From positions 32,387-96,386 of the forward strand of contig DRMH01000012.1 in assembly GCA_011322625.1 (NCBI GenBank): a stretch of 64,000 nt of DNA, in the 5' to 3' direction. The notes below the pieces were generated by a model that was given only the letters and a program-made list of their open reading frames with translations, ran no database searches and was not told the origin of the DNA. This document shows, piece after piece, positions 45,877-54,074 of this stretch; the stretch's first letter is position 1; each line of letters starts with the position of its first letter. Position numbers and translations under genes: made by a program. This DNA is from Thermosulfurimonas dismutans. GTDB taxonomy: Bacteria; Desulfobacterota; Thermodesulfobacteria; Thermodesulfobacteriales; Thermodesulfobacteriaceae.

Positions 45877-48546
45877 TTAAAAGCTTCCTCCCAGCTGGAA
45901 GTTCCAGTTGCTGCTATCCTCGCCGGGTTTTCTATCTATATTCCATCCGAACTCAACACGCAAGGGGCCCATGGGGGAGAGCCAGCGTATGCCGAACCCC
46001 ACGCTCTTGCGCAGATCCGAGGTGTCAAACCCGTGTTCCTTGTCCCACACCGTACCGGTATCAAAAAAGAGAACCCCTTTCAGATTGATGCTTTTGACCA
46101 GGGTGAAGATGGTTTCCGCCTGCATGAAGGCCATGCGGGTGCCTCCGATGCGTTCGCCGGTTTCCGGATCTATGGGACTCACATCCCCGGAGCGATAACC
46201 GCGGATGGAATTCAGCCCTCCCAGGAAGAACCGTTCGTAAACCGGCACCCTCTTACCGGAACCCTCGGTGATGTAACCGGCTCCCAGATGGATATGCCCC
46301 ACGAAGTCGCGAGGCAGGGGAAGAGGAAAATAGAAATGGCCCTGATAGATGGTCTTGAGATATTCGCTGTCGCCGCCCAGGAACTTTCCGGCCAGCTGAA
46401 AATCCAGACGCTGCAGAAGCCCCCGGCTGGGGACAAACCAGCGGTTGCGGGTATCATAGACCAGGCCCCCCTCCAGAGCGCTGGTGACATGGATGCTCAG
46501 CGATTCCCGGATGACCTTGGAAACCCAGGGATTGAGATCGCTGAGGTCGGTATCGTCGTAGCGATACCCTCCGTAAACCCGGAGATCCGGAGTCAGGGGA
46601 TAGCCCAGCCGGAAGCTCCCCCCGGAGCTCTCCCGGGTAAAGTCCTCGTATTCCCGGCTCCAGTTGTAAAGGCTTAAGGCCAGGGAAAATTTGGTGTCCC
46701 GGAAATAGGGATCGGCAAAATCCAGAGCGTAACGGTTGGACCTGGTGCCCAGAATCCCCTGGAAGGAAAGGGTCTGCCCCTTGCCCAGGAAGTTGCGCTG
46801 GGAGATCTGCCCCATGAGGATGAGTTTATCCACCGAACTGTATCCCGCTCCCAGGCTGAAGGTCCCGGTGGGCTGTTCCTTTACCTTTACCCACAGGTCC
46901 ATATAATTCTTCTGGACACTCTTTTCCTTTTCGATGGAGACGTCCTCGAAATAACCCAGTCTTCGGAGACGGATTTCGCTCTTTTTCAGGCGACTGGCAC
47001 TGAAGGGGCGCTGTTCCACGATCAGCAGTTCTCGCCGGATGACCTTATCCCGGGTCTTGGTATTCCCCACGATCTCTATGCGATTCACATAGACCAGGGG
47101 ACCGCGGTTGACCCTGAAGGTTACATCCACCGTATGATTCTCGGGATTGCGTTTGAGTTCCGGCTTGACCTCGGCATAGGCGTAACCCTTGTCGGCGAAG
47201 AGATCCGCGATGCGCATCTGGTCCCGCCGCAGGGCCTCCACGCTGAAATATTTTTCCTTGGGCAGGGTCAATTCCTTGAGAACGCGCTTGGGCGGATAAA
47301 GATCCTGGATGACCTTTACCTTTCCCACCCGATAACGCGGGCCTTCTTCTATGGGGATGGTGATATAGACCCAGCCCTTTTTCTCCCGGATCCGGGGTTC
47401 TCCCACCCGGGCCTCGATGTAGCCGTGATTGCGATAGAAGGTCTCGATCTTTTCCAGATCCCGGTAAAGGAAGGCCCGGCTATAAACTCCGGGTTCCACC
47501 GAGGGGGCCGGGGAGAGGAAGCCTTTTACGGTTTGTACGGCCTTTTTGGCCCAGGAAAAGGGGGTTTTTTCGCTGAGGGAGAGCAATTTTTTGAGCTGTT
47601 TATCGGAAAAGGCCCGGTTGCCCACAAACTCGATCTTTTTGATGTAAAGCTTGCGTCCCTCATGGATACGGAAGACCACCTTGACCTCGCGGCCGGAAAG
47701 AGACTGGACCTCCGGGACCACGCGGGTATGGAAGTATCCCTTCTGCTGATAAAGGGCCTTGATGGTCTCGGCGGCCCGATCTACCTCCTTGAGATTGAGA
47801 ATGGAATGAGGCTTCAGCTTGACCACCTTCTTCAGGTCCGAGGTGCTTATGGCTTTGTTCCCCTGGAAAACTATGCTCTTGATGGCGGGCTTTTCCACCA
47901 CCCGGTAGGTAAGGATGAGCCCCTGGGGGGACTCCTCCACGTCTGCCTGTACGTCCTCGAAATAACCCAGCTGATAGATATTTTTGATATCATGCCGGAT
48001 CTTGGTCAGATCCAGGAAATCTCCGGGTTTCAGGGATACCTTGTCCAGGATGACTTCTTTATCCACCCGCATGTTGCCGGCCACCCTTACCGCCACCACC
48101 TTTTTCTTTTCCAGGATACCGGCCACCAGGACCTCACCGGCCTGATCTTCCAGTTCGGGCCAATCCGAAAGGGCTCCGGCTACGTAGGCATGGCGGGGGG
48201 TTTCCCAGTCCCGGCGCAGGAAGGAAAAATCGAAACTCACCTGCCCCCCAATCTCGGTGACCGTTCCCCAGACCGCCACCACCGCCCCTTCCTCTTCCAG
48301 GATTCGCCGGATCTCTTGAGGGGTGGGAGGGGGTCCGGCCCGGATCTTTACCCGAAATCCCTGTTCTCTCAGATAGTCGGTGAGGCTTTCCTCCAGGCGC
48401 TTAAGAAGCATGGGGCGGGGGTGCGGGCCCTGATAGCGCAGGGTATAGAGGATAAGGGGAAGGCGCACCTGGACCTGGGCCGGGGTCCTGGTTCCCACAA
48501 GAAACCAGCAGACCACCAGCCATACCACCAGGATGGGCCTTCTCAC
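45877..48546 (-). CDS. bamA: Outer membrane protein assembly factor BamA
   Basis: 889 residues. Signal peptide, an extra N-terminal domain of about 130 residues (ESLTDYLREQGFRVKI...GAVVAVWGTVTEIGGQVSF), five POTRA domains (e.g. VRVAGNMRVDKEVILDK, IVFQGNKAISTSDLKKV, IEFVGNRAFSDKQLKKL, IEIVGNTKTRDKVIRREL) and the Omp85 barrel with RGYRSGDVSP and a C-terminal Phe. The extra N-terminal domain is common in deltaproteobacterial BamA proteins. GTG start overlapping the lolD stop. Confidence 0.92.
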   Translation of the reverse strand: MRRPILVVWLVVCWFLVGTRTPAQVQVRLPLILYTLRYQGPHPRPMLLKRLEESLTDYLREQGFRVKIRAGPPPTPQEIRRILEEEGAVVAVWGTVTEIGGQVSFDFSFLRRDWETPRHAYVAGALSDWPELEDQAGEVLVAGILEKKKVVAVRVAGNMRVDKEVILDKVSLKPGDFLDLTKIRHDIKNIYQLGYFEDVQADVEESPQGLILTYRVVEKPAIKSIVFQGNKAISTSDLKKVVKLKPHSILNLKEVDRAAETIKALYQQKGYFHTRVVPEVQSLSGREVKVVFRIHEGRKLYIKKIEFVGNRAFSDKQLKKLLSLSEKTPFSWAKKAVQTVKGFLSPAPSVEPGVYSRAFLYRDLEKIETFYRNHGYIEARVGEPRIREKKGWVYITIPIEEGPRYRVGKVKVIQDLYPPKRVLKELTLPKEKYFSVEALRRDQMRIADLFADKGYAYAEVKPELKRNPENHTVDVTFRVNRGPLVYVNRIEIVGNTKTRDKVIRRELLIVEQRPFSASRLKKSEIRLRRLGYFEDVSIEKEKSVQKNYMDLWVKVKEQPTGTFSLGAGYSSVDKLILMGQISQRNFLGKGQTLSFQGILGTRSNRYALDFADPYFRDTKFSLALSLYNWSREYEDFTRESSGGSFRLGYPLTPDLRVYGGYRYDDTDLSDLNPWVSKVIRESLSIHVTSALEGGLVYDTRNRWFVPSRGLLQRLDFQLAGKFLGGDSEYLKTIYQGHFYFPLPLPRDFVGHIHLGAGYITEGSGKRVPVYERFFLGGLNSIRGYRSGDVSPIDPETGERIGGTRMAFMQAETIFTLVKSINLKGVLFFDTGTVWDKEHGFDTSDLRKSVGFGIRWLSPMGPLRVEFGWNIDRKPGEDSSNWNFQLGGSF

Positions 48547-49232
48547 AGGGACACCTCCCTCAATCGTCCTGCCTCCAGCTTGAACACTCGATCCATGCGG
48601 GCCGCCAGCTCGAGATTGTGGGTGGCCACCACAAGGGTAGTATCATACTTTCGGTTCAATTGCAAAAGGATCTCCGTTACCTCCCGGGCGCTATCCACAT
48701 CCAGATTTCCGGTGGGTTCGTCCGCCAGGATCAGGCGGGGGGAAAGGACCAGGGCCCGGGCGATGGCCACCCGCTGGCGTTCCCCCCCGGAAAGCCCGGA
48801 AATCCGATGGTGGAGACGATGCCCCAGGCCGAGACGTTGCAGGAGTTCCCGGGCCCTTTCCTCCATTTCCCTGCGGGGACGGCCGGCCAGCAGACCGGGT
48901 AACATGACGTTTTCCAGGGGATCGAATTCGGGGAGGAGATAATGGAACTGAAAGATGAACCCCAGGTGGAGATTCCGATAGACGGAAAGGTCCTCATCGG
49001 AGAGGCTCAGAATATCCTTTCCGAAATGCAGTACCTGTCCGCGGGAGGGACGGTCCAGGCCCCCCAGGAGATGGAGGAGGGTGGTCTTACCCACCCCCGA
49101 GGGCCCCACGATGGCCACCTTTTCCGAGGGCCAGATCCGGAGATCTACTCCGCGCAGGATTTCCACCTCTCCCTCGGGGTGAGGAAAGACCTTGTGCAGG
49201 TTCCGGGCCTCCAGGGCCGGGATTTTATCCAT
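48543..49232 (-). CDS. lolD: Lipoprotein-releasing system ATPase LolD
   Basis: 229 residues from ATG 49232 (GGAGGTCC upstream); the frame is open earlier inside lolC. ABC ATPase motifs: Walker A GPSGVGKTTLLHLLGGLD, Q-loop FIFQFHYLLPEF, signature LSGGERQRVAIARAL, Walker B LILADEPTGNLD. It works with the LolC/E-type permease to release lipoproteins from the inner membrane, next to bamA. Confidence 0.93.
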   Translation of the reverse strand: MDKIPALEARNLHKVFPHPEGEVEILRGVDLRIWPSEKVAIVGPSGVGKTTLLHLLGGLDRPSRGQVLHFGKDILSLSDEDLSVYRNLHLGFIFQFHYLLPEFDPLENVMLPGLLAGRPRREMEERARELLQRLGLGHRLHHRISGLSGGERQRVAIARALVLSPRLILADEPTGNLDVDSAREVTEILLQLNRKYDTTLVVATHNLELAARMDRVFKLEAGRLREVSL

Positions 49233-50454
49233 GACGCAGGACCTCCGCCGGAGGGAGCTTGGCCGCCTGGCGCGCCGGAAAGAGGGCCGCAAGCAGGGTC
49301 AGGATCAGGGCCGAGATTACGATGATGGTTACATCCAGGGCTTCCACCCGCACCGGTAAATAGTCCACGGGATATACATCGCCGGGCAACCGGATCACCG
49401 GATACCGGGCCAGAAAGGCGCAGAGGGCAAGCCCCAGGGAGAGTCCCAGTCCGGTACCCAGGCCCCCCAGGAGCAACCCGCACCAGAGGAACAGGCGCAG
49501 AATGCTTCGTTCCGTGGCCCCCAGGGCCTTGAGCAGAGCGATATCCGGTCGTTTTTCCGAGATGAGCATGATCAGAGCGGCCACGATATTGAAGGCCGCC
49601 ACCACCACGATGAGGGTGAGGACCACGAACATGCCGGTCTTTTCCAGTTTGAGGGCCGAGAAAAGGCTTCGATTCAGGGTCTGCCAGTCCACCACATAGT
49701 AGGGGTAACCCAGGCTGGTGCGGATGAAACGGGCCAGTTTGCGGGCCTGGAAGGGGTGGAGAAGTTTGATTTCCAGGCCGGTTACCGCTTCCGGGGTCCC
49801 GGTAACCCGGCGGGCGGTGGAAAGCGGAGCCAGGGCCAAGGAGAGGTCGTAATCATAAAGACCGGTCTCAAAGATGGCCGCCACCCTGAGGGTGACGAAC
49901 CGGGGCATCAGGCCCAGGGGGGTGATGCGCCCCTGCGGCAGCAGCAATCTTACCCGATCCCCCACGCTAACCCTCAGCCGTTCGGCCAGACGCCGACCCA
50001 GGAATACCGGAGGCGGGGATCCTTTATCCGTAAGCTCTCCTGAGAGGAGGTGCAGGGTCTTGAGGTGTCGGATCTCCTCAAGCGGGATGCCCTTGAGAAA
50101 TACTCCGGCCTCCCCGGAGGGGGAGATCAGCAATCCCTGTTCGGAGATAAAGGGATAGATGCCCTCGAGCTTTATGCCTTTGCGCCGGGCCAGCTCTTCG
50201 AGGCGCCGGCCGATTTTTTTAAATTCCGTAAAGGGGCCATAGACCCGCTCCACCACCAGATGGGGATTGGCCGAGAGGATCTTTTCCTTCAGGATATCCT
50301 GAAAACCGCTCATCACCGCGATAACCACGATCAGGGCCGCCACTCCGATGGTTATACCGGCTACGGAGATATTGGCGATGACTCCGGTAAGGCGATCCCG
50401 CTTGCGGGAGAAGACGTACCGCCGGGCCACAAACCATTCAAAGGAAAATCCCAT
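49225..50454 (-). CDS. Lipoprotein-releasing system permease LolC/E
   Basis: 409 residues: an N-terminal membrane segment (GVIANISVAGITIGVAALIVVIAVMSGF), a MacB-like periplasmic domain and three C-terminal FtsX helices (MFVVLTLIVVVAAFNIVAALIML; FLWCGLLLGGLGTGLGLSLGLAL). Only one permease gene is present, so it probably forms a homodimer (LolF-like arrangement). It overlaps both lysS and lolD. Confidence 0.9.
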   Translation of the reverse strand: MGFSFEWFVARRYVFSRKRDRLTGVIANISVAGITIGVAALIVVIAVMSGFQDILKEKILSANPHLVVERVYGPFTEFKKIGRRLEELARRKGIKLEGIYPFISEQGLLISPSGEAGVFLKGIPLEEIRHLKTLHLLSGELTDKGSPPPVFLGRRLAERLRVSVGDRVRLLLPQGRITPLGLMPRFVTLRVAAIFETGLYDYDLSLALAPLSTARRVTGTPEAVTGLEIKLLHPFQARKLARFIRTSLGYPYYVVDWQTLNRSLFSALKLEKTGMFVVLTLIVVVAAFNIVAALIMLISEKRPDIALLKALGATERSILRLFLWCGLLLGGLGTGLGLSLGLALCAFLARYPVIRLPGDVYPVDYLPVRVEALDVTIIVISALILTLLAALFPARQAAKLPPAEVLRHG

Positions 50455-51947
50455 CAGGCCTCCGGTCGGAGATGCGGAAAGAGGATCACCTCCCGGATGG
50501 ACGGAGAGTCGGTGAAGAGCATTACCACCCGGTCGATGCCGATGCCCTCTCCGGCCGCCGGGGGCATACCGTACTCCAGCGCCCGGACGAAGTCCTCGTC
50601 TATCTCGGGATGGATCTCCGGGTCGTCCTCCAGGCGTTTCCGGATCTGTTCCTCGAATCGGGCCCGCTGATCGCGGGGATCGTTTAGTTCGGAGAAGGCG
50701 TTGGCCACCTCCCGTCCGGCTACAATAAGCTCAAAACGGTCGGTGATGGAGGGGTCCCGGTCGTTACGACGGGCCAGGGGCGAAAGCTCCACCGGAAACT
50801 CGGTAATGAAGGTGGGCTGGATGAGCTTGGGTTCCACCAGGGCGTCAAAGAGTTTGGCCCAGAGCTTCTGGAGAACGGGTTCGCGTGGATCCACCTTGAT
50901 TCCCTTTTCGGCGGCAAACTCCAGGATCTTCTCCCTGGACTCGAGTATCTCTTCCGGCACCCCTCCGATCTCTATCAGGGCCCGTCGATAGGGGATCCTG
51001 GGCCAGGGCGGAGTGAAGTCTATCTCCTGCCCCTGGTAGGTAATTTTCGGGCTTCCGTAAAGTTCCAGGGCCAGCCCCACAAAGATCTCCTCGGTGCGGC
51101 GCATGAGGTCTTCATAAGTGGCATAGGCCTCGTAGAATTCCAGCATGGTGAATTCGGGGTTGTGCTGGGTGGAAATGCCCTCGTTACGGAAGTTGCGGTT
51201 GAGCTCAAAGACCCGTTCGAAGCCTCCCACCAGGAGTCTTTTGAGATAGAGTTCCGGAGCAATGCGCAGATAGAGTTCGAGATCCAGGGCGTGATGATAG
51301 GTCTTAAACGGTCGGGCCGTGGCTCCGCCGGGGATGGGCTGCATCATGGGGGTTTCCACCTCCAGGAAACCGTTAGAGATGAAATAATCCCGCAGATAGT
51401 GAATGATGCGGGTGCGGGTGCGAAAGATCTCCCGCACGCGGGGATTCATGATCAGGTCCACGTAGCGCATACGATAGCGGAGTTCGGTGTCCCGGAGTCC
51501 GTGAAATTTTTCGGGAAGGGGACGGAAAGCCTTGGTGATCAGCCGTATATCCCTGGCCAGCACGGTGAGCTCCCCGGTTTTGGTGCGAAAGAGCGGCCCT
51601 TCCACCCCGATGATATCCCCGATGTCAAAGTACTTTTTAAAGAGTTTAAATTTTTCCTCTCCCACTTCGTCGCGTTTTACAAAGACCTGGATGCGACCGG
51701 TCTCATCCTGGATATGGGTGAAGACGGCCTTACCGAAGTCCCGTCGGGCCATCATTCGTCCGGCCAGCCGGAAGGTCTGTTCCAGTTTTTCCAGGGCCTG
51801 CTGATCGTATTCCCGGAAGAGTTCCTGGAGTACTCCGGCCCGATCCGTGGGCCGGAAATCGTTGGGGAAGAGGGGATGTCCCATCTGCTCCAGTTCCTCG
51901 GCCTTCCTGCGCCGGACCTCCAGAACCGTACTTTCCTCCTTCACCAC
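50454..51947 (-). CDS. lysS: Lysyl-tRNA synthetase, class II
   Basis: 497 residues: N-terminal OB-fold (LAGRMMARRDFGKAVFTHIQD), class II motif 2 (FRNEGISTQHNPEFTMLEFY) and motif 3 (GIGIDRVVMLFTDSPSIREV). It opens the lysS-lolC-lolD-bamA-rpmB operon. The start is GTG GTG at 51947/51944 with AGGAGG; the second GTG has the better spacing. Confidence 0.95.
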   Translation of the reverse strand: MVKEESTVLEVRRRKAEELEQMGHPLFPNDFRPTDRAGVLQELFREYDQQALEKLEQTFRLAGRMMARRDFGKAVFTHIQDETGRIQVFVKRDEVGEEKFKLFKKYFDIGDIIGVEGPLFRTKTGELTVLARDIRLITKAFRPLPEKFHGLRDTELRYRMRYVDLIMNPRVREIFRTRTRIIHYLRDYFISNGFLEVETPMMQPIPGGATARPFKTYHHALDLELYLRIAPELYLKRLLVGGFERVFELNRNFRNEGISTQHNPEFTMLEFYEAYATYEDLMRRTEEIFVGLALELYGSPKITYQGQEIDFTPPWPRIPYRRALIEIGGVPEEILESREKILEFAAEKGIKVDPREPVLQKLWAKLFDALVEPKLIQPTFITEFPVELSPLARRNDRDPSITDRFELIVAGREVANAFSELNDPRDQRARFEEQIRKRLEDDPEIHPEIDEDFVRALEYGMPPAAGEGIGIDRVVMLFTDSPSIREVILFPHLRPEA

Positions 51948-52575
51948 CTTCCTCCTAAAAGGGATGTGTCCGAAAGCATATTGTTTTCTCGGGAATTCTT
52001 CAAGCCCGTGCCTTCTCTTTGGCCGGAGTCTTTTCCCTCCCGGGCTCGATTTAAAGTTTTATAGCCCGATCAGCCTGTTCCCCTTGTCAGAAGGTCAAAT
52101 TTTTGGGATAATTGGAAAAGGAATTGTTTTTTTGAGTTGGTAGGAGATGGATGCGCCCGGGGGAGCATTGTTTTCCTGTAATTGCTGCGTGACTCATCGT
52201 ATCATAAAAGAATATAATCTTTTCTCGCTCCCCGATCTATTTTCAAAGATTTTGCCAACTCCTCCCTATCCACTCCTGGTTTTTTTCATGCTTTCTCGGC
52301 CAAGAGAATCTTTTTGGCCTTATATCATCCGTCAGCTTTTTGTCAAATTAAATACAAATTGTTTTTTGAAAAGTATTCAAAAAATATGGATAAAATTAAT
52401 ATTTTACATTGAAACATAGAATTATAAAAATTAATGGCAAAATTCTGGAATTTAGGGCAATTGATTTATTGAAAAATAAGAGCTAAAAATTTCTTAATAT
52501 AAACCCTTAAATCGGGGCCTCTATCTAATTAAAAGTAATGTTAGAAAAAATAATAAAAAAACAGAGATTAAAAAG
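51948..52575. other. Gene-free flank between lysS and the cassette array
   Basis: 628 nt with no credible gene. The first about 190 nt have the host base composition; from about 52200 the DNA turns AT-rich like the cassettes. It contains a near-consensus leftward promoter (52319-52346) with an inverted repeat, several weak rightward -35/-10 pairs, and the GTTAGA core site at 52540. No integrase gene or clear relic was found on either strand. Confidence 0.7.
52319..52346 (-). promoter_or_regulatory. Orphan leftward promoter with inverted repeat
   Basis: On the minus strand TTGACA (52346-52341), a 16-nt spacer and TATAAG (52324-52319). The inverted repeat GGCCAA/TTGGCC (52298-52303 and 52314-52319) covers the expected start point. 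The nearest gene in this direction is lysS, about 365 nt on. Confidence 0.5.
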
Positions 52576-52935
52576 ATGACTCGTGAACAATTTTTAAAAA
52601 AGTTACAGGAAGAAATTCCATATATTAAAGCTCATGAAGAAGATGATTGGGATTGGTACAATGAGGGGATGGAATTTCTCGAAAAAGGAGAACTGGAAAA
52701 AGCGGAGAAGAAATTTAAAGAGTTAATATTATCACAACCAGAACATCATGATGGGTATGAAGGGCTCGCCAGAGTTTATATGATGAAAGGAAGATTAAAA
52801 GAAGCAATATTTTTAATTGAAGAAGCTATTAAATTAGCAGAACGATTTTTAGAAGATGGTAGTCTGGATATAGAAGTTTTAGAAGAGTTAAAGCAATTAC
52901 GAGAGGAGATAAAAGGAAGAATACAACCTATCTAA
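52576..52935 (+). CDS. Cassette 1: small TPR protein
   Basis: 119 residues, acidic, with two TPR-type repeats (YNEGMEFLEKGELEKAEKKF and GYEGLARVYMMKGRLKEAIF). No signal peptide. Its stop TAA lies inside the inverse core ATCTAAC of attC1, as in many cassettes. No good ribosome site. Function unknown; TPRs mediate protein contacts. Confidence 0.8.
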   Translation: MTREQFLKKLQEEIPYIKAHEEDDWDWYNEGMEFLEKGELEKAEKKFKELILSQPEHHDGYEGLARVYMMKGRLKEAIFLIEEAIKLAERFLEDGSLDIEVLEELKQLREEIKGRIQPI

Positions 52936-52991
52936 CAACTCTCTTCAGCGGACCCGGCATACTGCCGGGCCGCTGATTTTTAGCGTTAGAA
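52930..52991 (+). repeat. attC-like recombination site 1
   Basis: Inverse core ATCTAAC (52930-52936), then left arm TCAGCGG-A-CCCGGC, a five-base loop ATACT, right arm GCCGGG-CCGCTGA and core GTTAGAA (52985-52991). The A between the two halves of the left arm has no partner, giving the single extrahelical base expected of attC. Length 62 bp. Confidence 0.85.
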
Positions 52992-52995
52992 AAAC

Positions 52996-53253
52996 ATGCC
53001 TATAATAAGCAGATTTTTAGGAATTCTCATTGTTATGTATTATCGAGATCATCTACCTCCTCATTTTCACGCCAAATACGGTGAATACGAAATTATTGTG
53101 GACATTAACTCCGGTCTCGTGGAAGGGAAATTCCCTAAAAGGGCTTTACGGCTGGTTCTAGAATGGTATGAATTATATAAGGAAGAATTATTGAGAAATT
53201 GGGAAAAAATGCAAAAGGGAGAACCTCCCGACCCAATACCTCCTTTGGAGTAA
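52996..53253 (+). CDS. Cassette 2a: DUF4160 protein
   Basis: 85 residues. The diagnostic block is MYYRDHLPPHFHAKYGEYE (HxPPHFHA), followed by GKFPKRALRLVLEWYELYKEEL. DUF4160 proteins are regularly found next to DUF2442 proteins and are considered toxin-antitoxin-like. The ATG lies eleven bases after the core site with no ribosome site, so translation may depend on the upstream transcript. Confidence 0.85.
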   Translation: MPIISRFLGILIVMYYRDHLPPHFHAKYGEYEIIVDINSGLVEGKFPKRALRLVLEWYELYKEELLRNWEKMQKGEPPDPIPPLE

Positions 53254-53257
53254 AGAT

Positions 53258-53551
53258 ATGAAAGATATGTTTATAAAAATAAAAAAAGCAGAATATATTA
53301 GAGATTACAAAATTAAGATAACTTTTGATGATGGGAGCGAAGGAATTGTAGATTTATCTGAAAGTTTAGAGGGTAAAGTTTTTGAAAGTTTAAAAGATAA
53401 GAAAAATTTCTCAAAATTTAAAGTAGATGAAGAGTTAGGAACGATCGTCTGGGAAAATGGTGCAGATTTAGCTCCAGAATATCTTTATTTTTTAGCTTTT
53501 AAAGATCGTAAAGATTTGCAATCAAAATTTAAAGAGTGGAAATACATCTAA
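53258..53551 (+). CDS. Cassette 2b: DUF2442 protein
   Basis: 97 residues, with IKITFDDGSEGIVDLSE, the LGTIVWENGADLAPEYLY segment and a C-terminal basic helix. A GGAG site precedes the ATG. The partner DUF4160 gene ends 4 nt upstream, and the stop lies in the inverse core of attC2. Possible antitoxin or DNA-binding half of the pair. Confidence 0.85.
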   Translation: MKDMFIKIKKAEYIRDYKIKITFDDGSEGIVDLSESLEGKVFESLKDKKNFSKFKVDEELGTIVWENGADLAPEYLYFLAFKDRKDLQSKFKEWKYI

Positions 53552-53607
53552 CAAACCTCTTCAGTGGACCCGGCTTAACGCCGGGCCGCTGAGTTTGAGC
53601 GTTAGAA
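53546..53607 (+). repeat. attC-like recombination site 2
   Basis: Inverse core ATCTAAC (53546-53552), left arm TCAGTGG-A-CCCGGC, loop TTAAC, right arm GCCGGG-CCGCTGA, core GTTAGAA (53601-53607). Same 62-bp length and same unpaired A as site 1; one G.T pair in the arm. Confidence 0.85.
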
Positions 53608-53638
53608 AAAATAATAATTAATTCGAGGTGATGTAAAA

Positions 53639-53848
53639 ATGAAACTTAAAATTATTTTAGAACCAAGTGAAGAAGGGGGATATACTGTATATGTTCCCAG
53701 TTTGCCAGGATGTATCAGTGAGGGAGATACCAAAGAAGAAGCCCTTAAAAATATTAAAGAAGCCATAGAATTATATCTTGAACCGGTTGAAGATGATTTG
53801 ATACCTTTTGAACAAACGAAAATGGAAATAATCGAATTAACTTTATGA
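53639..53848 (+). CDS. hicB: Cassette 3a: HicB-type antitoxin (short)
   Basis: 69 residues: KIILEPSEEGGYTVYVPSLPGC, SEGDTKEEALKNIKEAIELYLE, the RNase H-like HicB domain. It lacks the C-terminal DNA-binding domain of long HicBs. GAGGTGAT precedes the ATG. It overlaps hicA by four bases (ATGA). Confidence 0.9.
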   Translation: MKLKIILEPSEEGGYTVYVPSLPGCISEGDTKEEALKNIKEAIELYLEPVEDDLIPFEQTKMEIIELTL

Positions 53849-54072
53849 GCAAAGTACCCAGTTTGAATTATGATAAAGTTATAAAGGCTCTTCAGAGAGA
53901 TGGATGGGTTGTGGTAAGGCAGAAAGGAAGTCATATTCGATTACATAAATACACAAAAGATAAGAAATTAAAATTGATAGTTCCCGCGCATAAACCTATT
54001 AAAAGATCAACGCTGGCTCATATATTGAAACAAGCTGGATTGACTATAGAAGAATTCTTGAAGCTTTTATAA
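53845..54072 (+). CDS. hicA: Cassette 3b: HicA-type mRNA interferase toxin
   Basis: 75 residues: a double-stranded RNA-binding-like fold with VIKALQRDGWVVVRQKGSH, where the His of the GSH motif is catalytic in the family, then LIVPAHKPIKRSTLAHILKQAGL. Downstream of its antitoxin, the less common order but frequent in cassettes. Confidence 0.9.
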   Translation: MSKVPSLNYDKVIKALQRDGWVVVRQKGSHIRLHKYTKDKKLKLIVPAHKPIKRSTLAHILKQAGLTIEEFLKLL

Positions 54073-54074
54073 TT

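Noticed and set aside
47134-48942. Open frame of 602 codons on the plus strand, antisense to bamA and lolD
   Set aside because: Shadow of two well-supported genes. Same reasoning applies to the long frames at 22579-23976, 43524-44780 and 55962-57260.
52147-52419. Possible 90-residue gene in the flank left of the cassettes
   Set aside because: No ribosome site, no motif, mixed composition, and it ends in the AT-rich part. Judged a chance frame.
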